A program made the translations under genes and the position numbers. This document shows positions 11,992-23,300 of a stretch of DNA of 64,000 bases, one piece after another. The DNA is from Carettochelys insculpta (Eukaryota; Chordata; Testudines; Carettochelyidae): contig NC_134161.1 in the NCBI RefSeq assembly GCF_033958435.1, positions 4,216,001 to 4,280,000 on the forward strand, read 5' to 3'. Each line of letters begins with the position of its first letter. Position 1 is the first letter of the stretch. Under the pieces are notes generated by a model. It did no database searches. It was not told the DNA's origin and saw nothing but the letters and a program-made list of their open reading frames with translations.

Positions 11992-12263
11992 TTACTGCCA
12001 GCTCCACACCAGCCACCGGGAGCAGAGCGTGACTGCGTACACCCCCAGGGTCAGGACATACGCCCAGAACAGCCGTCTGTCCAGCCTGGAGGACAGCATG
12101 AGCCAGTTGACTTCCAGACGTCTGGGCCCATCCAGTGCATGGAGCTGGGATCTAATCAGCAAGAGCTGGGCCAGGATCTTCTCCAGTTGGACCATCTGGG
12201 TGCTCGTCACTGTCCAAGAGCCTTCTCCTTTCACTTCCTCCTTTTCCCCATTCCGCAAGACAC
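11992..12263 (-). CDS. HTR3B: HTR3B exon 9 (MA helix, TM4, stop)
   Basis: Terminal coding exon; acceptor accgcag above 12263, TAA stop at 11992-11994. It encodes residues 365-453. VNWLMLSSRLDRRLFWAYV and LTLGVYAVTLCSRW are the MA end and TM4, matching human EWLVLLSRFDRLLF and GIYTITLCSLW. The three MA positions that are Arg in 5-HT3A are Leu407, Arg411 and Val415 here (Gln, Asp, Ala in human 3B). Confidence 0.93.
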
Positions 12264-15200
12264 CTGCGGTGACAGCAAAGCATGTTCAGCCAGGCAGCGG
12301 TTCAGTGGGCTGAATGTGCACAGGGTGCTCAGAAAACCCAGCCTGGCATGTACCTGGAATCTCTCTGGATGCTTGGGAGTCCTCACCAGGGCCTCCCCTG
12401 TCAAAGGCACTGCCCGCCCAGCAGCAGGAGAAGAGCCTTTCCCGCACAGGGTCTTCCCCAGTATGAAGGAACTTGAGTAGCAGAACAGACTTGGAGAGGC
12501 TGAGCACCAGGAAGGCCATACAAACTGTGAAGAACACCCCTGTGGCAATGAGGGGAGAGAGAGGAATGTTACCGAGCGCAACAGGCGAACAGAATCCCAA
12601 ACTGCAATGGCTGAAGTAGTCCGTAAGGGTGTGTCCACACTGCGGTCACAGGAGATGACTGTTGAATGGGTAGATACACCTACGCAATGTTTGATCTAGC
12701 TCCGGCAAAGCTAACTTGAGGACCAACAGAAAGGAATCCATGGTGGCTACAAGGCATAGCCACTCGTGCACGTTCCTAGGGCCCTCAGTGTGTGGGGCTC
12801 GTCTGTGCTGCCACCATTTTACTGCTAAATCAAAGCGAGCTTCGGTACGTCTGCGCGCGTTGTAATCACAGCTCCTAATTTACAGTGGAGACGTACCCTA
12901 AGGCTCTGCCCGCACTGGGGCATCGAAGTGTTTTCAAACACTGCAACCACAGCCAGGCAAAGTTTCCGACAACTGTATTTAAAAGAATATGACTCCCCAG
13001 TATAACCTCCGTAAGCCCAGCTTCAACTAGCCCAGTGGTTGAGAAATAGAAAGGTAGTTTCCTCTGGGTTGGCAATCTGCTACAACTGGAGGCTGAGCAT
13101 CAAGCAGAGCCATGCCTGATGATTGGCTGGGTAATGCCAGCGGGGTTTGCAGTGCACGCAGGGTGCTGGGCTGGCAGCGCTGTCGTTCTTTTCCCAGAGG
13201 TACGGTTAGCAACAGGTGCCTAAAAAAAGAACAATACAGGTTGAACTTCTCTAGTCCAGCACCCTCAGGACCTGACCAGCGCCAGATGGGAGAATTTGCT
13301 GGACCACAGGAGGTCAATATTGTCTGGCAGCATTTGCAAAACTTCACCTGCTTACTGGGCTCTAAGAAGACATTTAGGGGCAAATTAGAGCTAAATAACA
13401 GCACAGAACGCTGACAGCCAGGACTGGTGGCTGTAAATAAATTTTATGGGACTAGGGGAAACTTGGCCACACCCCTGAGAAGTGGTCGTCCAGCTAACTA
13501 AAATCATGCCAGATAAGGGATGTTGCCAGATGAGAGTGTGCCGGATTATAGAGGTTCAACCTGCACTGGCACCAGTGACTGGCTGCCAAAGCAGCCCCAC
13601 CACGTCAGAGCAAAGCCCCAAGTCAGCAGGGAGGAGCTGGATAAATGTGGCTCAGTGTTTCCCTGCTAGAGGAATGATTAGACCATAGAAGTGTCTCCTC
13701 AAGGCAGGTGGCCTATTACTGTCCATTTTAAGCCTCGTCTGGAGACAAAATAGGTTAAACTCCTGAATCTTCGTCATTGCTGGCCTGTAGCATTTCCAAA
13801 TCTACAGCCCTACGTGTTCCCTTGGGATGGAGTCCCTACCCTCACAACCCAGCCAGTCTATGATGCACCGGCCAAACCCAGCTCACCAATCAGGGGGCTG
13901 CTGATGGCACTGCCCAGAAGTTTGTCTGACATGTTGACTTGGAAGACAGTATAGCCGACCAGCACGCTGGTCTTGAAGGTTATCCTGGTGCCGCAGTTGG
14001 GTGGCAAGTAGAAGCTGGCCAGGTCGATGAGCATCAGGAATAGACTGGGGATCAGCAAACTGACTACATAGAGCAGGGGCCGTCTTCGGATAACCACCTG
14101 TGGAGGAGCAGAGAGGTCAGAGTCAAGCCTAAGCAGGACCTGAAAACAGTGGGACATGGTATTTTAACATTTTCTAAATTGCAAAGATGTGGAGGCCACT
14201 CGTGACCGAGACCTAAGTGCTGCAAGGTGAAGCAGAGGCCAGCATTGTTAATGGCCAAAGACTGATGTCGCCAAACCTTTTGTGACTTCACAACCAGCTT
14301 GAATTTTCTGCCCACAAATCTGGAACATTTTGAAGTTGGCAGCAGTTTTGGGAACGCCTGTTCATATCTCTCCACGTGATTTCTTTGCCTCTGGGCTTGG
14401 CAGAATCAGACAGAAGCTGAAATAGCTGAACACCAAGAATGGTTCATGTTGCCTTATTTGTGATCCAAGTGATGAGACTAACTCTCCCTGCCGTTCATCG
14501 TGGGTACCACTGTGCAAGCCTTCTTTCTGCTAAACCGTTAGCTCGTTGAATTTACCTAGTTTGGGGCTCAAAGGGGAAGCACAATCAACTGTAATTCATG
14601 CACTGGCTTTTTATGGCCCTGCGAACTTTTAATGAAAATTCAAAGCCAAACATTCGACTCTCTTTCTCTGTCTCAGGCTATGACTACGCTGTAGCCATAA
14701 CGTAAAATAACTTACACAATATGCACTATGCAAACTGCATAAGTTATTTTGAGTTAACTTATTTTGAACTTGGTGTGTCCAAATGGCACCAGAGCTCGAA
14801 AGAAGTGGCTATTTGGAAGTTTCTGCTACCTCTGTCATGATGAGGAGTAGCGGAAAAGAAATACTACACTCTAAATAGCGCTACTATTTCGAGCACAATG
14901 TTAAGCTGCACAGTTGCTATTTTGGGATACGAATGTAGCCATAGCTTCACTGGGCATGACTTTTTTGAGACTCTAGTTCATGGCTTTGTAACTGGGTCCT
15001 TCATGAGATTTCTAGGTGGTGGAGTAGTATGTTCTGGGTCCACTGAACATTTCCAAATCCAGCCATAATGCAGTTTAACTCAGCTTGCTGGGTTTGGCTT
15101 GCTCGCCACAATGAGTCTGAAGGAACCTGAAATTTTTTAATCCAAGTCCCTGGATCTCAAAGCACCCAATGAGAGAACATTTCCCTCTAAAAAATAACTG

Positions 15201-18200
15201 CTGCACGCCAGAGAACATCTTTCAGTGGGAACTGTTTCCATGCAGAATGTCGGAATAAAAACCCGAAGGGATGAAAGTAATCCTAGGTAGGCTTCTCCCC
15301 CACTCCACTTTTGAGGGTCTGTGTGTATTTGGTCGGCACTGATCTAATTTGATCTCTGATGTCTCTGTCTGACCATTGGCACCATGCACCCCGGCATGGC
15401 TTTAAAGAGCAAAATGTCGGCCGGTGTGGCATGTGGAGATCACAGTTTGGATCTCACCCAGGAAAAGCAGGAGCCTTGCATGAGTTTTATGAGCGCAGCA
15501 TTTGCAATTGGCTGGGGCCCTGCTCTCAGGTTCACAGGCAGCATGATACAACAGATTCCTACCAATTTCACTGCCTTGGGTGTGGTAGCCAGACACCAAG
15601 GAAGATCTAGCTAGTCAGTGGGGCTCTCAGTCAGACATGGGATTTGCTGTGGCAGCATCCTGTGTACTCCATTAGGCTCAGAACAGGAGCTAGGTGGTGC
15701 GTGGACCCCGGTTCTTCTCTCTCAGCCACCAGGAGTCAGCAGGGGGTTACCTCCTCCTGCCCTGGGGGGTAGGAATGGCACTGGGCTGACCTCACACGGA
15801 GTCACTCTTTGCGGATCTTGCAGCAGCAACATTCCTTCCTCTCTAACAGGCAAAGAAGTTGATGCCTTTAAATTCTCCAGCACAGGAAGGAAAGCACTTG
15901 AGTTTCAGTTGTGTTCTCCATTAGACACCCTTCAGGTGTTAGCAATATTATGCCACAATTTCATTATCCATTAAAGCCAGGTAATAATAAGTACACAAAG
16001 GTATTTGCAGCCCATTGATGTTAATGAAAGAGATCAATCTCATTCCAAGCATGTACAGCAGCCGCACATTGGAGATGGAATATTACCCAAGGTGAGGCAT
16101 GAATTGTCTCCTTGATAGCACAGCCCACCAGCACTTAATTTTGCATGACTGTCTTTATGGTGCAGACAGAGTTTGACACCTAGACATAGGTTGACTGCTA
16201 AGTTTGCTTCATGCTCTCCCCCCACCTCATCTGCAAGTGCTGTGATTTCTCTTGCAGACAGCCAACTTGCAATGCTCTCCTCTTGCCTGGGCTTCCAGGG
16301 CAGTAAGGAGTCAGAAGTGACTCCTGCCTGAAAGCTGCTCAGTCAGCGTGAGCTGGCTGGTGATGTTTTCAAATGAGATTGGCTCAGGACCAGGACTCCC
16401 TCTATTTTTGTCCATCCATGGGCAGAATAAATTTTATGTGCACCACCAAGAGCAACACATGCTGCCGGCTGTCAGTGCTCTGCCAATCAGCTGGGCAGCA
16501 CCTGAATCTCTCCTGGGTAGCTGCCCTAGCACTCAGCTTACATGGAACACTGCTCAGTACCCAATGGGACCCTGCATGAGTGACGTGGGGCACAGCTCCC
16601 TTGGTTTGCTCTTGGGGAATGGGAGGGCAGTAACTTCAGTGTCTGTCAGTTCAGTGCATCCCTCCACCCCCAGATTCCTAGGGCATATCCCTGAATCTGT
16701 CACTCTCTAGTCCACTTACTGTCCTTCTGTCCAGGCTCCAGTGTTTTATCAGAATCATCAAACATTAGAACTGAAAAGGACCTCAACAGGTCATCAAGTC
16801 CAGTTCCCTGCCCTCTTGGCAGGACCAAACACCATTCTGCTGCCACCAGGACTCAGAGGAACAGGTCCCAAGCTCGGAACTGGCATCCTTGTCATGCAAA
16901 ATTTCTTCACGTGGGGTTCTCCGCCTAAAAGCAGCCCCAGCTTCCGAACATCGCCAGAGTCCTGTGATGTACCCGGCATGTTCTAGGCGCAAAAGTGAAG
17001 GTGAGAGGTTTGCTGGGACCAAACAGGGCAGAAGTGGGTATATGCCGTCAGTAAAAGGGCAGGAAAGAGGGCAGCTTCAGTGGGAACGTTATACAGGAGA
17101 TATGCAAGTTATGAGATAACTTAAGAGCAGGTGGTTCAAAACTAATGCATCTTAATGTTCACCCTACCAAGAGCAGGCACTGGATTTCCATGGAAAACCA
17201 CACCCCCGGGTCTCATCTCAGCACCAGCGATGGAGCGTGAGCCACCAGAAAGGCTGCAACTGCCCCTGTCCAAGGCTGTGCTCTGTGTAGCTCCATGGTG
17301 CCAGCGTGCAGGTATAGTTCTAGGGGCGTGGGAGGGAGATGCTCATGATTTTTGCAGGAATGCAAATATGTAAAAAAAGTTAAATTCCCCATGGAAAATT
17401 TTCAGTTTGTCAGCAAAACCTTGGAACCAAAAACTGAAATGCTTCCACATTAGAGTTTAATAAACTGAAATCTTGTTTGCGAAAAGGATTTGTTTTTATA
17501 AAAACTGGACATTTTTAATAGAACAGGTGGAAAAATTTAACTGTGTCTTTGAAAAAGCCACTTACTGTCCAATCACCTTTTCAAGAAAATCAGGCCCTTT
17601 TTACTGGGACAGGCTGGACAGTTGGGAAGGCAGTTATATGAGCGTGTTGAGGTCAAGCAGCGTGGGCCTGCTTCCTCCGGTCGGAGACACTTGGGTAAAT
17701 TGCAAGCGACTCCACTGAAGTCAGCTGAAATATCTTCTAGCCCAAACCTGGGCCTTAAACTCAGTCACTGTTCTCAGGATCCTTCCTGTGTGGTCTGATT
17801 CACCAGACAGGGTGGTGGTTTGCCTCTGTGTTTATCTGGGCTATGAATGGCAAGTGGGGTGAGGCTGAGCTTGCGGTGAGACTTGCTGGGAAGTTAGGGA
17901 GAGCTGCACAGCTGCTGGGGAAATGCCTAGGCTGTTGTCTGGGGCCCAGAGTCTCAGGGTTCCCAAAGCTTTCAGTGTGGCGTTTGGTGCTTCCATCAAA
18001 GGGGTGTCTATTACAACCGAGACCCACAGCCCTTCTCCTCCCCAGCACAGTTGCTGCTCTGAGTGCTTTTACCTTTAAGTGTTCTTCATTATTCGCACCG
18101 GCATTAATAATGTTTGGAGACGGCTCTCTTTAAAATTAATGAGGTGTTTAACTCTTAGTCAAGAAGCTCATCAAAACAACAACACATTTTCGTCCTCCAA

Positions 18201-20315
18201 CAAGCAGTGTGGACAAATTAGCTGCTTCCCCTTCTCCACAGAGGAGACGGGAGTTGCAGGCTGTCTCCTAAACGCTGCTGCTTGGAATGTAGGTGCTCTA
18301 ACACACATGACATCGATTGACAGCAAGTGTCCCTGCTGGTGCGACGGGGGGACAGCTGAAGCAGAGCACCTACAGCAGCCCTGCTCCGTGTCAGCACCAG
18401 CTGCTTGGTCCTGTACTACACACTGGAAGCCTAAATCGTTGTGTGTAGGTGTGATGATCCAGGGGCCCAGAAGCAGCAGTGTGGGTTCAAGCACCTCCGG
18501 CTGTCCCACCCATACAGGAGCCTACCACGTGTCTTGACTGCCTTAGGCACAGCCCTTTAGGCCGAGAGGAAACATCTGGAAGCTGTCCATGCAGCTTGGC
18601 ACCTCCCTGGCTCACTGCAGCAAACAGACCTTGCTGTGCACTCCTCATACCTTGCGTTGCTCCTCCTTCCTGGCCCCAGCCCTGCTCCTTGTCCTTGGCC
18701 ACATGCCTCATTCCTAGTTCTTCTACTGACTTCTTGCCCTACCAGCCCTCTTTGGCTGGCTCATTGGCCCTGATCCAGTCTGGTTCGTTGAGCTCAGCTC
18801 TGACTAGAAGCTATGGTGTGATGTGGTACAGGCGGCTGCTTCTGACCTTGACTCTCTAGACCAGGGACAGGCCATTATATTTTGTCATGGTCCAGATTTC
18901 TTCGACCAGGTACAGCCAAGGTCCAGACTTGAGAGACACAATTTCACTCCACGATAACAATACAAAGATTTTTCCATTCAAAAGCACGTGAACTTGGACT
19001 GCAGTGTTGGTGCCATTCAGACCTATGCCTCCTTGGCTGGGGATCCGGCGGTAAGTCACTACAGTTAACACTTTGATATCCAGCAGCCCTGCAACCAGGA
19101 GGTTGCCAGATATTCAAATATTATGGTTAATGGAGAACAGCTGGAGGGGGGAGGAACAGGCAGTGGGCAGTGCCCTGCCCAAGATCCTCCCACCCCTCAG
19201 TTCTAGCTCCTGCTCAGCTGCTGCCCTGTTTACATTTTGGTGGTGGCAGCAAGAGCTGCTTGTGGGGGGACATTGTCACACAGCCCCCAGGGAGCGTGAG
19301 GAGCATGGGGGAGGCTCCCACTCAGTTGGGGGGGCTCGTATAGCACCCCTGGACTCTCAGGGGGAAAAAAATGGGGAAGCTGCGTTTTCCAGCGTTATGC
19401 CGGTTATCTGAGGGTGCCGGTTGATCAAACAGTGGATAAACAAGAGTTTGTTGTATATGTGTCTGGGCACCAGGAGCAGGTGCTCGCTCAGAGCTGCTGT
19501 ACCTCAGCGTTGGTCTAAATTTCACTTTCTCTTCCCTGGGAGTGAATTTGGGGTATTCAAGGACCAGGGCAGAGCTCCTTTCTTCAGACTCTCTTTGACT
19601 ATTTCTCTCTTGGAGTTTCCCCAGCCTGCCTGACAGCTGGGGACAGGGGAACCAACAGCCTTGGAAAACGTGGGGGAAGGGGGTGACTCTGCACTCCTGG
19701 AAGGGGTGGGGCTTTTGGCAGAAGCCAGGGGGGCTAGGCAGTCAGGCTGAAGCATGCTGTGCTGTGCTCCCACACCCGAGCCATTCCTTAATACTGCCCG
19801 GAGAGCGCCACATGGTGCTCTGGTGGTGATTTAAAGGGCACGAGGCTCTGGCCACCACTGTTGCACATTGAAGGCCATGAGCCCTGGGCCCTGTTGAATT
19901 GCTGGGCTCTGGGGCAACTGCCACTTTTGTCTCCCAACTCCCCTTTGGTGAGCCTGGACAAGGAGCCTGGGCAAAGGCTGATGCTGACTCGCTTTGGAGG
20001 TTGATCTCCAAGAGCCCCGCTCTGGGGTTGGACTGTGTGGTAACCAAGTACATTCCCAGCATGCAGCTGGTGGTGCCTGTCTCATCTACTTCATCCTCTG
20101 CACTGGTACGGGGGCGTTTTGCAGAATAACGTCCTGCTTTCTCCCTCGCTGCCCACCTCCACTTCTCATCCACAGGGCAAGCACCCTCTTCCCAGCGGAC
20201 CCCCACCCTTCCAGAGGCAGGAATTGCACCATGTTCCATGTCAGTGAGAACGTGAGGCACAGCAGGGCCCATATGCTCGTGATGGGTTTGAAGACTCTGA
20301 AGCCCAGCACGAATG

Positions 20316-20350
<35 letters not shown>

Positions 20351-23300
20351 AAAAGAAGGGAAGGGGGAAGATGCCAAGTGGAACGAAATCAGCAGATTAA
20401 AGGCAAAGGAGAAATTGTCGATACTTACATTAAACTGAATCTGGGCGAATCGTCCAGTCTCCATGCACAGGACCCGGGGATGTGAGGACAGAGAGAGCAG
20501 CTCCCATTCACCGTCATCCAGGAACAACATCTGGTCATCCTGAATGTCCTCATGGCTTCTCCATAAGGCCAGGTCCACATCCTGCACTGAGAATGACACA
20601 ATCGAAGGTCAGGGTCTCAGAGGAAGGGAAGGACTGGTGAACATAGGATGTTCTCACACCATTTCCTCCACGAGCTGGCAGCGGCCACAGGACTGGGGAA
20701 GGCACTTGACTGGCTTTCTCCATAGTCCTGGAAAATGGCACAAGCTCCCTCTGCTCAGGACTGAACCGCTCCTCTGTGCAGCATGGATGCAATTTGTTCT
20801 GAGCGGTGCCTGAGGAGACCTGTTCCATTTTCCCTCGATTGGCTTTTCCAGCCCACCATGCTGTGGGATCTTCACTTTGGCCACTGCAGATGCAGTTGGT
20901 CACTTGTCCACCAGCGGGATCTCCTTTAGCTGCTAAGGGATCCAGAGTAAAGACAGAGTCAGACTTACAATGTCCCCCATGAGACGGAGCCGGCTCCCCC
21001 AATTGATATAAGAGCTCCTGCTGACTTGTGACATGCCTGGTATTGATATTAGCACTGGACCAGCCCTGGGTTCTGAGGGGGCGCTCAATGGGGCAGTGCT
21101 GCACTAGGTCCTGCAACACATGCAGTCACGTTCCTCTTTATACTCCCTCGTTGTGCCTCTCAAGAACACGAACCTCCCTGTCCGTGGGAGGTTGGCTGGC
21201 TCTCGTCTGTGGAAATCGGGTGTTGGATTTGCACGTTTCCAAGGCTGTCCTGCCCACCTGTGTGCCAGATGCTGCTGAAGGTCAGGCTGCAGTTCTGGGC
21301 ATCCAGGGGAAAGGCACACATCTCCAACCGGCACGCGGACGCCGCTTGCAGGGGCTGGTAGTTCTTGATCATCCCAGCAGCATTCACAAAAACATAGGGG
21401 AGCTCAGGAGACCTACTGACGTCCACGCTACACAGAACAGGAGGGTTTGTTGCACGAGGGCAGAGTGGGAGAGACACCTGATGAGTTTGTTACACAGATA
21501 CAGACCGAGAGGCGTTAAGGCTTCAGGAATAATGGCTGAGATTTTCCAAAGTGACGAGTGATTTTGTGGCCTGGCTGGGGACCCGATTTCCTGAAGAGCA
21601 GGTGTTTGGCTTGTACTGAAAATCAGGTCCCTTTCCAGTACTTCAGGTTGGGTCCCCAAAATTGTTTGTCCCTTTGAAAAATGGGAACTAATATCAGCAC
21701 CTGCGCACTGCTCCTAACTCTCCCCCAACCCACCCACCCCCACACAATGAACTTTTCAAGCCACTCCGACAGCACCAGCATGCTGGAGCATGGGGAGAAC
21801 AGTGACTCAGGCCCGCATGGTGGGCGTAGAGCAGAACTTGGGCTAACACCCTGTGGGGGATATGAAAAATGCTAACGATGTTTATCATATCACAGAATCC
21901 CTGGGCTGGAAGCGACCTCAGGAGGTCATCTAGTCCAGCCCCCTGCTTCAAGCAGGATCAACCCCCACAAGGTCATCCCAGCCAGGACCTTGTCCAGCCG
22001 GGACGTATGTCCATGCAGAGTGGGCAGGAGCTCAGGACTTCAAACTCTCTTGTGCTGCTACTGGTGCAAGGAAGGTCCAGTGGTCAGGGACTTAAGAACC
22101 CCCAGATTTAATTCCCTGCTCCATCTGGGAGACCTTCGAAAGGTCCCTGAGTGGTAGCTATGTTAGTCTGCACAGGAAACAAGCAGTTCTGTAGCACCTT
22201 AAAAACTAATTTAAGTATTAGATAATTATCTTTTCTGGGTAAGACCCACTTCTTCAGTCTTACCCATGGAAGCACATTACTTAAATTTGTTACTCTTTAA
22301 GGTGCTTCAGAACTGCTTGTTTTTAGGGAGGTCACTTAGGTTTCTGCCCCTGAGTGCCTCATCTGTAGAATGGTCATAACAGCAGGTCTGTGCCTCGCTC
22401 CAAGGGACACTGCGAGGATGAAGCCGTTGAAGTTGGCGAGGTGCTCAGGCACGACCGTCGTGGAGACCAGATACGTGTCAGTCAAAGAATCCCTGTGGCA
22501 CTCAATGAATGAGGCTCAGCGGGATGAAGGGCCAAGCAGTGTTTGGAATCTCTAGCTCCATGGTGGCTAAGTGCCTCAAACCTGAGGCTCAGGCTGCCCA
22601 TCCATCCCCTGCAAAGCTGTCATATAGCTAGTCCAGAGCCATTAGAAATAAGCAGCATTCTTTTCTTTCAGATGGAGCTTTGAGTTCTTGCTGTGGGCAG
22701 AGGGAGAGCTTGCACCGCTCAGCCAAAAAAAAAACCTGGAACCCCCTCCCCCAAACTACTGGCATGCAGGGAGACTCCGACCCCGTCCAAACTCACAACT
22801 CGTTGATGACGATATCCGGAGACCAGATGGCGCTGAGGGGCAGCGAAGTCTCCCTGATCCCACCATAGAGGCTGGAATTCCAGGTGAGAAGGTCATCTTT
22901 CCCCATCTGGAGGGGAGAGGACGGAGAGCATGACTGCCTGGGTAGTTTCCCATGTTGTGACTTGGCGAGGTGGGTTAGCTGGGGTGCTGCAGTGAGTCTG
23001 AACCATTGGCTTGCTGATTTAGGGGATGCTTTGTACAGAGACTGTCCCTGTATTGGGAAAGTGATTATCACATGATGGCCTGGGCTAAGACCCAAGAAAG
23101 AGAGGCTCATGCTAGCAAGCAAGTCCTTCTCCGCTTTCTAGGGGGCAGGTTGGTTTAGGTGTGCAAGCAGATATTATCATAGGAGCACAGCTGCTTCACC
23201 TATCACAGGGAGTCTGTACAACCTGGTCTGATGCAGCCACTCCTCTACTGCTTCACCATCCCCATTGCCAGCATGGCTCAGAAAATGATGCATTTCTCAG

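Larger units (their letters stand above)
14948..20428. other. HTR3B intron 6, main part
   Basis: Holds a hAT-like MITE, a CR1 tail, a mariner-like element and the (GA)n tract, listed separately. No additional exon is supported. Confidence 0.6.

Noticed and set aside
19742..20599. 285-codon minus-strand open frame
   Set aside because: Only the part at 20429-20586 is real (HTR3B exon 6). The rest is intron 6 read-through past a good donor.
20550..21119. 189-codon minus-strand open frame
   Set aside because: Intron 5 of HTR3B, lying between two well-supported exons; no homology recognised.
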